From contig NZ_JAJJOZ010000002.1 in NCBI RefSeq assembly GCF_021653995.1, positions 558,001-622,000 on the forward strand: a stretch of 64,000 nt of DNA, in the 5' to 3' direction. The DNA comes from Allopusillimonas lactea. Its GTDB lineage: Bacteria; Pseudomonadota; Gammaproteobacteria; Burkholderiales; Burkholderiaceae_B. This document shows positions 43,287-52,649 of this stretch, in pieces; position 1 is the first letter of the stretch, and the number at the start of each line of letters is the position of its first letter. The notes beneath the pieces are model-generated. The model was not told the DNA's origin. It made no database searches and saw only the letters and a list, made by a program, of their open reading frames with translations. The position numbers and the translations under genes were made by a program.

Positions 43287-45203
43287 TTACGCCTTCTTGG
43301 GCTTGACGTTCATCTGGCCCGACATCTCCATATGCAGTGCGTGGCAGAACCATTGGCAGTAATACCAATGAACGCCCGGCCGCGCCGCGATGAAGGTGAC
43401 CGATGATGTCTGCTGTGGTCCGATCTCCATGGCGATACCGTAGCCCGAGAGCGTAAAGCCGTGCGTCAGGTCTTCGATCATTTCCATGTTGGTGACCACG
43501 ACGGTGACCTCGTCGCCCTGGTTGACTTCGAAGTTGGGCACCGTGAAAACGGGCGCCACCGCCGTCATGTACACGCGCACCTTATTGCCGTCGCGCACAA
43601 CCTTCGAGGCGCCTTCCAGCGTCACGCCGTCCTTCTCGGCCATCTTGCGCACATCGTCCCACCATGGGTCGTCGCGCGTCCAGACGCGCTTCGGGCGTAC
43701 CTTGTCGCGGCGCACCAGCAGCATATCGTGCGGTTCGGCGAAGCTTGGGCCGTCGTGCACCAGTTTCATCTCGTCACCCGAAATGTCGATCAACTGATCG
43801 TTTTCGGGCTTGAGCGGGCCCACGTTAAGGAAGCGGTCTTTGGAGAACTTGTTCAGCGACACCAGCCACTTGCCGTCGGCCTCTTTGGTTTCGCCCATGG
43901 TGGTGTGGTTGTGGCCGGGCTGATAATGCACATCCAGTTTCTGGATGATGGGGTCCACTTTCTCGCCGTTGTAGGCCTTGATGGCCTTTTCCATATTCCA
44001 CTTCACCATCTGGCTGTCGATGAACAGCGTCGTGTAGGCATTGCCGCGGCCGTCGAACGCCGTATGCAGGGGGCCAAGGCCAAGCTGCGGTTCAGCCACG
44101 ACGGTATCGCGGGGCTTGATCTTGTCGGCGAACAGGTCGTCGAGGCGGCGCACGTCGATCATGGTCACGGTGGGTGAGAGCTTGCCGTTGAAGACCACGT
44201 GGATGCCGTCCGGCGCGGCATTGCAGCCGTGTGGCGAGTTGGGTACCGGAATGTAGCGTGTGTACTTGGAGCCCTTGCGGCCGTCCAGCACCTTGACGCC
44301 GTTCATCTCCTTGAAATCGCCCTTCTTGACGCCTTCCTCGATGGCCTTGATGCTGAACACGACCGCCCAGTCTTGTTCATTACTGCCCATGTCGTTGACG
44401 TTCAGGCCTTTCTCGGAGTTGTAGCACGTGGAGAATGCGTACTTGCCCTGGTAGTCGGCGTCCATGTTGTCCAGGTTGCCATCCACAATCACCTGCCAAG
44501 CGATCTTCATCGTATCGCCGTCGATGGCGGTGAAGACAGACCAATAGTTTTCCTTCGGGTTGCCGAATACGGAACCGTCGTTGGGCAGCGGCACGATGTG
44601 CTCACCGTTGCAGAACACGTAGCCAGTGCGCGGGTAGCGCTGCGGGCGCAGGCCATGAATGCCGTCCGCATTGGGGATCTCAATGATCTTGTCGCACTTC
44701 ATTACGTCGCAGCGAACCCGTGCAACACGGTTGTTGGCCTTGTCGTTGATGAAAATGTAGCGGCCGTCATAGGTGCCGTCGGTGAACGACATGTGGGGGT
44801 GGTGCGCGTCGCCGTTGGGCAGTACGCCGCCGCGGGTCTTGGCGTATTCAAGTGTTTCGGGCGTCAGGCCCTCGGTCATGATCTTGCGGCTTTCGTTGGT
44901 GGTGCCCCAGCCGGTGGCGCTGCAGATGTTGAAAATGGGAATGCGCACGAACTCACGCATGGACGGCAGCCCCATGATGCGGATTTCGCCTGACTGCCCC
45001 CCTGAGTTGAATGCATAGTAGGTGTCCAGCTCGCCCGGCTCGACATTGGCACTCTGGTGGCCGTTTTTCTTCTTCTTTTTGTCGTCGTCGGCGAACGCGG
45101 ACGACATGTGCGTTGCGCCGACCGCCGCGGCGCCGGAAAGTGCCGCGGTACCCAGAAATGCCCGGCGGCTCAGGCCGTGTTTCTCTTTGCTTTGATCGGA
45201 CAT
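43287..45203 (-). CDS. nosZ: Nitrous-oxide reductase, clade I (Tat-exported)
   Basis: A 638-residue enzyme reducing N2O to N2 in the periplasm. A twin-arginine signal (LSRRAFLGTAAL, Arg13/Arg14) places it in clade I. The seven-bladed propeller with CuZ histidines is indicated by THMSFTDGTYDGR-like and HGCNAAPDG segments. The C-terminal cupredoxin CuA site is complete: Cys616, Cys620, His624 and Met627 in CQWFCHALHMEM. It follows nosR by 71 bp. Confidence 0.97.
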   Translation of the reverse strand: MSDQSKEKHGLSRRAFLGTAALSGAAAVGATHMSSAFADDDKKKKKNGHQSANVEPGELDTYYAFNSGGQSGEIRIMGLPSMREFVRIPIFNICSATGWGTTNESRKIMTEGLTPETLEYAKTRGGVLPNGDAHHPHMSFTDGTYDGRYIFINDKANNRVARVRCDVMKCDKIIEIPNADGIHGLRPQRYPRTGYVFCNGEHIVPLPNDGSVFGNPKENYWSVFTAIDGDTMKIAWQVIVDGNLDNMDADYQGKYAFSTCYNSEKGLNVNDMGSNEQDWAVVFSIKAIEEGVKKGDFKEMNGVKVLDGRKGSKYTRYIPVPNSPHGCNAAPDGIHVVFNGKLSPTVTMIDVRRLDDLFADKIKPRDTVVAEPQLGLGPLHTAFDGRGNAYTTLFIDSQMVKWNMEKAIKAYNGEKVDPIIQKLDVHYQPGHNHTTMGETKEADGKWLVSLNKFSKDRFLNVGPLKPENDQLIDISGDEMKLVHDGPSFAEPHDMLLVRRDKVRPKRVWTRDDPWWDDVRKMAEKDGVTLEGASKVVRDGNKVRVYMTAVAPVFTVPNFEVNQGDEVTVVVTNMEMIEDLTHGFTLSGYGIAMEIGPQQTSSVTFIAARPGVHWYYCQWFCHALHMEMSGQMNVKPKKA

Positions 45204-45274
45204 GATGTGATCTCCCTAAGAAGTAGCGTGTGTGGGGTGGCGTGCTTCGCCCGCGTGAAACGGGCTCGGTAGCA

Positions 45275-47614
45275 TCAGGGGGTTGTGGGGTTGGAAACAG
45301 GATCGTCGGGCGTGCGCGGCCGAACAGTGGGGCGGCGTACCGTTGTTTCTTTCAGCATGGCGGGGTTGGCCGCCGGTGCGGGCGCCGCGGCTGCCTCGGT
45401 TGGCGGCGCCTTGCGTCGCTGCAGCCGCGCATTCTTCTGGATCAGATGCGGGCACTTCTGTTCGTGGTGATACAGCATCTGGCAGTTCAGACATTGAATG
45501 CATTCATTGGGGTTGATGGGGCCTTCAGGCTCGATCGCCTGCACCGGACAGTCCGTCGCACAGCGTTGACAGGGGTTGCCGCACATGGGATAGCGGCGCA
45601 GCCAGTCGAAGATGCGCAGGCGCGCCGGAATGGCCAGCGCCGCCCCCAGGGCACAGAGGTAACGGCAGTAGAAGCGTTCGATGAACAGCCCCGCCAGCAG
45701 CAACAGCACGGCGAAGATCACAAAGGGCCAATCGCGGATGAACTTGAGAATGATGGCTGTCTTGAAGGGCTCGACCTCGGCGAGCTTCTCCGCCAGCGCC
45801 ATTTCGTACAGCGAGAAGCCGAACAGGAAGATGAAGACAATGTACTTGATCGCAGCCAGCCGGTTATTGGTGCTGTATGAAAGCTTGATCTGCGGAATGC
45901 GCAGCTTGCGTGCGACCTTATTGGTGAGTTCTTGCATGGCGCCGAATGGGCAGAGCCAGCCGCAGAAGGCGCCGCGGTTCCAGAACACCAGCGAGATGGC
46001 AGTCGCGACCCACAGTATGAACACGACGGGGTCCATCAGGAAGTATTCCCAGCGGAAATCTGTGCGCAGCGCATGCGTGAACGTCAGCACGTTCACCACT
46101 GACAACTGGGCCGAGGCGTACCAGCCCAGCCAGAACAGTGTGAAGAGCAGGAAGCCTGTGCGGAAGCGCTTGTAGAAGACTTCGTGTCGCGTGAGCCGGT
46201 CTTGGAAAAAGAAAACACAACCCAGGATCAGCAGGGCGGCTACCACAATGGCAATCTGTATCTTCTTCGCAGCCCAGATCTGTTTGTACAACGCGGGAGC
46301 CTGGTCGATCTCATGCTCCTCCTCCGCCGCGCTGGCGGCCGGCTGCGGCTGGCCTGCGGACGTTCCGGCGGCACTTGCCGTCTGAGGGGGCGACGCCACC
46401 GGCTTGGTGTACGCCTGAGGAAGATCGTAGTTCAGGTTGTAGGTGACAAAAGCCTTTTCCTGTACGTTGATCACGCGCTGCACCATAAGCTGCAGGCGCC
46501 AGGGCTGCGTGGGGTCGAACGTCGCCTTTGCGGGCACGGTGAACAGCGCCACCTCTTTGAACTGGGGGGCACCCTCGGCCATGACGTCCGCCAGCCGTTG
46601 GTGATCAAGGTCGGTGAAGTGAAAGCTGTTTACATCCTGCACGACCTCAATGCGGTCGAAGATGCCGCCGCGCACGTAGCCCGAGCCCTTGAAGGAATAG
46701 ATGCCGTTTCCGGCCACGAGGATGGCCTGCTGGCCGGGCTGCAGGCGCTGCTTCAGATAATCGTATTCGGCGTCGCCAAGCAGGCTGCGCCCGATGGACG
46801 GCACGCTGACCAGCGCGGCGTACATGTCGATGAAGGTATCGTCGGGATCGCCGCTTTGTGGATGCTCGGCCGCGCCTGCGCGCCCGCTTTCCGCAAAGGT
46901 TTTGTTGAGCGCGCCTATGGTGATGTGCAGTCGGCTGATCGCGCCGCTGTCCAGCAAGCTGCTCCAGCTCGCGGTGCCGGTCTGATCCATGTCGATGACG
47001 CGCTTTTCGACCTGAGGTGTAGCTGCCGCAGTTGTGGCGCCCGCTGGCCGTCCAATGCCTTGCGCTCGCCCGACCGCTTGGGCCGACCGGGTGATGCTGT
47101 CGCCGATCACCATCATAGTGACGGTGGCGCCGCTGATGATATCGACCGGCGGCTGCGCACCGGGTTTGGGCGGATTCTTGACGTAGTTCTGGCCCAGATA
47201 GCCGTTGATGAAATGCTCGACCCGTGATTGTGGAATACCGATCAGCACAATTGGCTCGTGATGTTCCATGAGCTTGGCGCTGACAATGGCGCCGTCGGTG
47301 GACAGCCCGATCAGTGTGTCGATGGGGAAGCTTGAGTAGCCGCGTGTATTGACGACATCGCTGGTGATGTACACATAGCCGAGCAGCTCGTTGCCCTTAA
47401 AGGCTTTTGCCACAGGGGGTTTGCCTTCCACCGGGCCCAGCCGGTCGGCGCCGGGGAACACCTCCGACGCTTTCAGCTTGGGCATGAAATCAGCAATGCG
47501 AGGTGCCGCCACGGCTGCCGGTACCAGCAGGCACAGCATCAGTGCAACAATGAATGCAAGCCACGCCGGGCCGTGCTGCGAAGCCGGGCCCAGACGACGA
47601 ATAAACGTGCGCAT
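45275..47614 (-). CDS. nosR: NosR, membrane-bound flavin/Fe-S electron donor and regulator for NosZ
   Basis: A 779-residue protein. The N-terminal signal/helix is followed by a periplasmic FMN-binding domain with the flavinylation motif SGATVT, Thr at residue 166. Helices near 470-720 include WLCPFGAMQE. C-terminal ferredoxin motifs (CGNPCQRCATDCP, CIQCLNCQ) bind two 4Fe-4S clusters. It passes quinol electrons toward NosZ and is needed for nosZ expression in pseudomonads. It is the first gene of the operon, downstream of an FNR-type box. Confidence 0.95.
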   Translation of the reverse strand: MRTFIRRLGPASQHGPAWLAFIVALMLCLLVPAAVAAPRIADFMPKLKASEVFPGADRLGPVEGKPPVAKAFKGNELLGYVYITSDVVNTRGYSSFPIDTLIGLSTDGAIVSAKLMEHHEPIVLIGIPQSRVEHFINGYLGQNYVKNPPKPGAQPPVDIISGATVTMMVIGDSITRSAQAVGRAQGIGRPAGATTAAATPQVEKRVIDMDQTGTASWSSLLDSGAISRLHITIGALNKTFAESGRAGAAEHPQSGDPDDTFIDMYAALVSVPSIGRSLLGDAEYDYLKQRLQPGQQAILVAGNGIYSFKGSGYVRGGIFDRIEVVQDVNSFHFTDLDHQRLADVMAEGAPQFKEVALFTVPAKATFDPTQPWRLQLMVQRVINVQEKAFVTYNLNYDLPQAYTKPVASPPQTASAAGTSAGQPQPAASAAEEEHEIDQAPALYKQIWAAKKIQIAIVVAALLILGCVFFFQDRLTRHEVFYKRFRTGFLLFTLFWLGWYASAQLSVVNVLTFTHALRTDFRWEYFLMDPVVFILWVATAISLVFWNRGAFCGWLCPFGAMQELTNKVARKLRIPQIKLSYSTNNRLAAIKYIVFIFLFGFSLYEMALAEKLAEVEPFKTAIILKFIRDWPFVIFAVLLLLAGLFIERFYCRYLCALGAALAIPARLRIFDWLRRYPMCGNPCQRCATDCPVQAIEPEGPINPNECIQCLNCQMLYHHEQKCPHLIQKNARLQRRKAPPTEAAAAPAPAANPAMLKETTVRRPTVRPRTPDDPVSNPTTP

Positions 47615-48098
47615 CTCAACCTACAGTTGTCAGTTTTAGTGATCTTAGGAAGTTAGCGACCCTCTTCCTTTGCCATATATCAATTACCGCGGCTTATCGC
47701 CGGGATCTGGCAGCGACCCGGGCGCAATGTTTGATCCTGATCAAACGCAGGCCCGCGATCGCGTTCCCCGCCACCCGCCACCCGTCATGTAAATTCGCAG
47801 CACTGCATGCGCTGGCCTGCGGCTATCAGGATGCGGTTCAAGGAAGGGGGAGGTATTTCCCGATGCATTGATTCGGTTTGTGGAGCGTACGGGGAAAGTC
47901 GTCCAGCAACACACGTTCGCATACGTCACGCGCGTCAGCTGGATCATCGTGATATATAGCGATGCCAGCCCTGCGGAGCCAGGTGTGCACGGCTCCGCGT
48001 CCCCGCCATCGTGTGCGGTGATGGCCGGGGCGGCTGCGGAGCTGGGTTCGGGGGGAAAGGCGGCGGGCTCCGGCACACAGGCACTGGCCCGCGCGAAC
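47615..48098. promoter_or_regulatory. Upstream region of the nos operon
   Basis: A 484 bp non-coding stretch between nosR and the alcohol dehydrogenase stop. The nosR-proximal part holds the FNR-type box at 47731-47744. The sequence from about 47750 to 48098 shows no gene that can be supported. An ORF there lacks recognisable features. Confidence 0.6.
47731..47744 (-). promoter_or_regulatory. FNR/ANR/DNR-type box upstream of nosR
   Basis: TTGATCCTGATCAA matches the TTGAT-N4-ATCAA consensus perfectly and is centred about 124 bp before the nosR start. With the box at -41.5, transcription would start near 47696, leaving a leader of about 80 nt. This fits anaerobic or NO-dependent activation by an FNR, DNR or NnrR regulator, none of which is encoded in the window. 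Confidence 0.8.
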
Positions 48099-49199
48099 TT
48101 ATGAGGGCTTTAGCGCTACTTTCAGTACGCCGTCGCGCTGATGGCCGAACAGATCATACGCGTCGACAATGTCATCCAGCTTGTAGGTGTGTGTTACCAG
48201 CACTCCCAGATCAAGGCGGTTGGAGGCCAGCACATTCATCAGGCGTCGCATCCGCTCTTTGCCGCCCGGGCACAGCGCAGTATTGATTTTGTGATCGCCA
48301 AGGCCGGCCGCGAAAGCGGAAACCGGAATCGTCAGATCCTGTGAATACACCCCCAGGCTGGACAGCGTCCCACCGGGCTTGATGACCCGCAGCGCAGATT
48401 CGAAGGTGCTTTGCGTGCCCAGCGCTTCGATCGCTGAGTCGGCGCCCCGGCCGCCCGTTATTTTCATCACCTCATCGACAACATCGCATTGCTTGAAGTT
48501 CAGGGTGATGTCGGCGCCCAGGCGCTGCGAGATGCCGAGTCGGTGATCATTGCCATCCACCGCAATAATGGTGGTGGCTCCCAACAGGCGGGCGCCTGCG
48601 GTCGCGCATAGGCCGATGGGGCCTTGCGCAAAAACCACGACGGTATCGCCGATCCGGATGTTGGCGTTCTCCGCGCCCTTGAAACCGGTTGACATGATAT
48701 CCGGGCACATCAGCACCTGTTCATCTGTCAGCCCATCGGGAATGGGCGCCAGATTGGCTTGTGCATCCGGCACCAGGATGTACTCCGCCTGTGCGCCGTC
48801 GATCATGTTGCCAAAGCGCCAGCCCGCCGTGGCCTTATAGCCATGGCAGCCGCACTTGCCCTGGGGAACCAGGTAGCTGCCATCCTGCGACGGCGCGCCG
48901 TCCTGTGCCGCATAGGAGTTGAAGTTCGGGCAGATGGCGCCGGCGATAACGCGCTGACCTTCGGTATAGCCAGTCACCGCGCTGCCCAGCTTCTCGATAA
49001 TGCCAACGGGCTCGTGACCGACTGTCAGCCCCTTGGATACTGGATACTCGCCTTTCAGAATGTGTATGTCGGTGCCGCAAATGGTGGTCGTCGTGATCCG
49101 CAGCAGCGCGTCATTGGGGCCGACATCAGGAATGCGTTTTTCAGTCAGCTCGATGCGGCCGGGCTCCACAAATACGGCCGCTTTCATCATGGTAGTCAT
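48099..49199 (-). CDS. Zinc-dependent alcohol dehydrogenase (secondary-alcohol type)
   Basis: A 366-residue medium-chain dehydrogenase. ATG 49199 is chosen for the AGGAGAG about 6 nt upstream; longer frames lack a site. CGTDIHILKGEYP and GHEPVG give the catalytic zinc ligands (Cys, His, Glu). The cofactor motif is FAQGPIGLCATAGARLLG. The absence of the four-Cys structural-zinc lobe and the ICPNFNSYAAQDG segment resemble the isopropanol/secondary alcohol dehydrogenases. Monocistronic; its neighbours give no pathway. Confidence 0.87.
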   Translation of the reverse strand: MTTMMKAAVFVEPGRIELTEKRIPDVGPNDALLRITTTTICGTDIHILKGEYPVSKGLTVGHEPVGIIEKLGSAVTGYTEGQRVIAGAICPNFNSYAAQDGAPSQDGSYLVPQGKCGCHGYKATAGWRFGNMIDGAQAEYILVPDAQANLAPIPDGLTDEQVLMCPDIMSTGFKGAENANIRIGDTVVVFAQGPIGLCATAGARLLGATTIIAVDGNDHRLGISQRLGADITLNFKQCDVVDEVMKITGGRGADSAIEALGTQSTFESALRVIKPGGTLSSLGVYSQDLTIPVSAFAAGLGDHKINTALCPGGKERMRRLMNVLASNRLDLGVLVTHTYKLDDIVDAYDLFGHQRDGVLKVALKPS

Positions 49200-49490
49200 A
49201 GCAACTCTCCTGGAGGATGAGCGAAACATACAACAGCGGAGATGCCCGGGAATCGGGCGCGGACGTTGGAGGCGGAAAACAGCGGGGCGGCGCCGCAGGC
49301 ATCCGCGTGCAGCCGTACGACCAATGCGCAAGAGTGGAACTGGTTCATGCGAACCCGGCCCATGCATGGCCGGTTCGTGCGCCGCTGATATGGCAAGCCT
49401 CCGCATAAGAATATAGAACAAAGCACAGAAAATCGCTGCAACTATATTCGAGGGGAGAGGCTGGGGAAGATACCCTGCCGGACCCGCCGC

Positions 49491-50216
49491 TCAGTGAATA
49501 ATATCCGCCAGAAACTTCTTCGCCCGGTCATGCTGTGGAGCGCAAAAGAACTCCGACGGCGTGCTGGCCTCCAGGATCTCCCCCTGATCCATGAACCAGA
49601 TGCGATCGGCGACTTCCCGCGCGAAGTGCATCTCATGCGTGACGCACACCATTGTCATGCCATCAGCCGCCAATGCTTTCATGACATGTAATACTTCGCC
49701 GACCATCTCCGGATCGAGCGCGCTGGTAGGCTCGTCGAAAAGGATCAGCGTAGGATCCTGGGCCAGCGCGCGCGCGATCGCCACGCGTTGCTGCTGGCCG
49801 CCGGAAAGGTTGCCGGGCATCTCATCGAGCTTGGCACGCAGGCCCACCTTTTCAAGCAGGGCCTCGGCAATTTCATATGCTTCTTTACGGGATTTCCCGC
49901 CCACTTTTATGGGAGAGAGGGCAATGTTTTCTTTGACGGACAGGTGAGGAAAGAGGTTGAACTGCTGAAATACAAAACCGATACGGGCCCGCAGCCGATT
50001 AATGTCGGTCCTGGCGCCGCAGATATTTTCGCCTTGTACCCTGATCGTTCCGCCCTGTATTTCTTCCAGCCTGTTGATGGTGCGGATCATGGTGGATTTT
50101 CCCGAACCCGAGGGCCCGCAGACAACCAGCACTTCTCCCGTTTTCACCTCGCCGCAGATATTGTTCAGCGCATGGTATTTCTTGTACCACTTGTTGACGC
50201 CTTCGAACTCGATCAT
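49491..50216 (-). CDS. Polar amino-acid ABC transporter ATP-binding protein (GlnQ/TcyN type)
   Basis: A 241-residue ATPase with Walker A GPSGSGKST, signature LSGGQQQR, Walker B LILFDEPTSALD and the H-loop CVTHEMHFA. It is the last gene of a four-gene uptake operon behind binding protein and two permeases. The upstream C-S lyase and dioxygenase genes suggest a sulfur amino acid such as cystine as ligand; this is contextual inference. Confidence 0.92.
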   Translation of the reverse strand: MIEFEGVNKWYKKYHALNNICGEVKTGEVLVVCGPSGSGKSTMIRTINRLEEIQGGTIRVQGENICGARTDINRLRARIGFVFQQFNLFPHLSVKENIALSPIKVGGKSRKEAYEIAEALLEKVGLRAKLDEMPGNLSGGQQQRVAIARALAQDPTLILFDEPTSALDPEMVGEVLHVMKALAADGMTMVCVTHEMHFAREVADRIWFMDQGEILEASTPSEFFCAPQHDRAKKFLADIIH

Positions 50217-50241
50217 CTTTCTCTCCCCGGAATTCAGATAG

Positions 50242-50934
50242 TCAGGCGATGCCCAGCCGCTTGTTTTGCAGATGCCGTTCCAGAACTCCCGCCAGGCGCG
50301 AAAGCAGTGCGCAGATTAGGAAGTAGAACATCGCCAGAATCAGATAGGTGCGCAGCGTGCCGGTCAACGCGATGCTGTTGATCTGCTGCGCCGAAAACGC
50401 GGCCTCTTGCACGCCGATGATGTATGCAATGGATGTGGCCTTGATGGTGGATACAAACTGATTGAGCAGTGACGGAATCATGTTGCTCAATGCTTGTGGC
50501 AGTTGTATGGAGAACAGCGTCTGGAAGTATCCCAAGCCAACAGCCCGTGCCGCCTCCACCTGCCCCTTGGGCAGTGACTCGAGCCCGGCGCGGATGATCT
50601 CAGCGAGAAACGCAGATTCGTATGCGATGATGGCGCATAGCGCGGTCGAGAAGGGTGGAACGTCCACGCCGATCAATACGGGCAGCATGAAGTACGCCCA
50701 GAAGATGATCATAATCAGCGGTATGGATCGAAACGTATATACCCACACTGTAGAGGCGAGCTTAAGCGGCCGGTATTGGCTGGTGCGGGAGATACCAATC
50801 AACAGGGCAATGGGAAACGCGCCCGCAAGCCCCAGCGCCGCCAATACCAGGGTGCCGGCGAAACCGCCCAGTGGGCCGTTGGGCCAGGAGCCCACCAGAA
50901 ACATCAAGCCGTAGGTTTCAAGGAAGTCGATCAT
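50242..50934 (-). CDS. Polar amino-acid ABC transporter permease
   Basis: A 230-residue HisM/GlnP-type permease with about five helices. The EAA loop reads ESLPKGQVEAARAVGLGYFQTLFSIQLPQAL. It is 12 bp after the first permease stop and 25 bp before the ATPase gene. It probably forms a heterodimer with the other permease. Confidence 0.92.
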   Translation of the reverse strand: MIDFLETYGLMFLVGSWPNGPLGGFAGTLVLAALGLAGAFPIALLIGISRTSQYRPLKLASTVWVYTFRSIPLIMIIFWAYFMLPVLIGVDVPPFSTALCAIIAYESAFLAEIIRAGLESLPKGQVEAARAVGLGYFQTLFSIQLPQALSNMIPSLLNQFVSTIKATSIAYIIGVQEAAFSAQQINSIALTGTLRTYLILAMFYFLICALLSRLAGVLERHLQNKRLGIA

Positions 50935-50946
50935 ATTGTGCCCTCC

Positions 50947-51642
50947 TCATCGCTTGAAGTTCGCGGGGTAGCGGCGCGCCATACTGGCCCCCAGCATCGC
51001 GATTGCCAGTGAGATGCACAGATAGATCAGTGTTGAGATCATGAAAATCTGGAGTGTCTGAAACGTGGCGTTTTCGATCTTCTTGACTTGGTAGGTGAGT
51101 TCGGTGACGCCTATAACCATTGCCAGGCTTGTATCCTTGAAAAGGATGAGCGAACGATTGATGAGCGGGGGCACTGCATAACGCACAGCCTGCGGCAGTA
51201 CTACATATCGCAGCGCTTGCACCGCACTCAGGCCAACGGATCTGGCCGCTTCTGTCTGTGTGGCGGCAATCGCTTTGATGCCCGAGCGTATGTCTTCGTA
51301 GTAGTAGGCGCTTACGTTGAGCGACAAGGCGATCAGCGCAAACGAAAACTCCGTATTGCCCTGGTTGATCCAGAGCCGCAGCGCCTTGGGCAGCACCTCA
51401 GGCATGCCGAAATACCAGACCAGTATCTGGACGACCGTAGGCACGTTGCGGTGGTATTCGACATACAGTGCGACGAGGCAGTGGACGAGGCGGGACGGAA
51501 TCAGGTTGATCGCCGAGAGCAGCGCAGCAATGGCGAAGCCCAAAACCAGTGCACCCGCGAATAGCCGCAAGGTAACCGTCACACCTGTGTACAGCATGCC
51601 CATGATCTCCGGATCGGAGAGCATAGAGAATGAAAATTGCAT
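50947..51642 (-). CDS. Polar amino-acid ABC transporter permease
   Basis: A 231-residue HisQ/GltJ-type permease. The EAA loop is IKAIAATQTEAARSVGLSAVQALRYVVLPQAV. It begins 40 bp after the binding-protein stop, in the same operon. Confidence 0.92.
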   Translation of the reverse strand: MQFSFSMLSDPEIMGMLYTGVTVTLRLFAGALVLGFAIAALLSAINLIPSRLVHCLVALYVEYHRNVPTVVQILVWYFGMPEVLPKALRLWINQGNTEFSFALIALSLNVSAYYYEDIRSGIKAIAATQTEAARSVGLSAVQALRYVVLPQAVRYAVPPLINRSLILFKDTSLAMVIGVTELTYQVKKIENATFQTLQIFMISTLIYLCISLAIAMLGASMARRYPANFKR

Positions 51643-51682
51643 GGAAACACCGGGACGGCGCGCGTCCCGTCCTGTAAGTGCT

Positions 51683-52555
51683 TCAGTTGGTTTGCTTGTC
51701 TCGTGCAGCCGCTGCGTCGACCGGCTCTACCTTGAATGTGCGGGATAGCTTGTAGATGGAGTCCGGGCCCATCCATTTGTCGTAGATGCGGGTAAGCTCT
51801 CCCGATTTGTCCAGCGCGACGATGGCATTGTCGATGGCTTGCTTGAGTTGAGGTTCGCCTTTGTTGACGATGACGCCGATGTGTTCGGTATAGGTGGGCT
51901 CGGCAATCAGCTCGGTGGGCGAATCGCCGCTTTTTGAGTCGTTGGCGAATCGCAGCAGCACCAGCTCTCCGGCTGTCATGGCGGCGACCTTGTCATTTTG
52001 CAAGCCCAGATAGCACTGAGAAATATTCTGGAAGGTCAGGACATCTGCGCCTTTCAACACCTTCTGCGCGATGGCGGCTGAGCTCGAGCCGGATGACGCA
52101 CATACCTTTTTGCCCGCGAGATCGGCAAGCGTCTTGATGCCTGAGTCTTTGCGCACCAAAACCTTGATATTGCCTTGCAGGTACTGCTGGCTGAAATCGA
52201 CCTCTTCTGCCCGCTTGGGCAGCCATGCTACGGCACCTGCGACCATGTCCACGCGGCCCAGTTTAACTTCCGGAATACGCGCCTCGGTCGACAGTGGTTT
52301 GTGTTGCAGCTTGAGACCCAATTGCCGGGCGATGGCATGGCACATGTCCACGTCGTAGCCCACATAGTCTCGCGTTTTGGGATCCTGAAAACCATAAGGC
52401 GAGCTGGCATTCTGGGTGCCGCAGATCAGCACGCCACGCTGCTTGATGTCTTCCAGCCGGTTGGCGGAGGCTGCGCCCGGCCAGGCCGAAAGTATCAACA
52501 GCGTACCGAACGCCAGCGCGCTCGCTTTGCGGACAGATGAAGGTGCATTATTCAT
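51683..52555 (-). CDS. Periplasmic amino-acid-binding protein (SBP family 3)
   Basis: A 290-residue protein with a signal peptide ending near ASA-N (about 32). The family 3 start RLEDIKQRGVLICGTQNASSPYGFQD and ligand residues in VDMVAGAVAWLPKRAEEVDFSQQY are visible. The usual GxTxTxERxxxxDFS signature is altered to GAVAWLPKRAEEVDFS, which may signal an atypical ligand. It starts the transporter part of the sulfur cluster. Confidence 0.9.
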   Translation of the reverse strand: MNNAPSSVRKASALAFGTLLILSAWPGAASANRLEDIKQRGVLICGTQNASSPYGFQDPKTRDYVGYDVDMCHAIARQLGLKLQHKPLSTEARIPEVKLGRVDMVAGAVAWLPKRAEEVDFSQQYLQGNIKVLVRKDSGIKTLADLAGKKVCASSGSSSAAIAQKVLKGADVLTFQNISQCYLGLQNDKVAAMTAGELVLLRFANDSKSGDSPTELIAEPTYTEHIGVIVNKGEPQLKQAIDNAIVALDKSGELTRIYDKWMGPDSIYKLSRTFKVEPVDAAAARDKQTN

Positions 52556-52583
52556 AGGTGTCTCCTCGGTTTAGATTGAGTGA

Positions 52584-52602
52584 TCGATGTGCGAATCATC
52601 GA
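52584..52602. promoter_or_regulatory. Inverted repeat before the amino-acid ABC operon
   Basis: TCGATG (52584-52589) and CATCGA (52597-52602) form a 6+7+6 inverted repeat in the 94 bp between the rhodanese stop and the binding-protein start. An AT-rich run lies on its upstream side (52603-52620). It could be a regulator site or an attenuating hairpin separating the enzyme and transporter parts. Confidence 0.35.
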
Positions 52603-52649
52603 GTTGAATTATTTTTTGAATGGCTGAATTGACGTTCCAGCCAAGCGTT

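Noticed and set aside
49380..49440. Sigma-70 promoter for the alcohol dehydrogenase
   Set aside because: An AT-rich stretch with TTGCAG and TTCTAT at 17 bp matches the -10 consensus in only about three positions.
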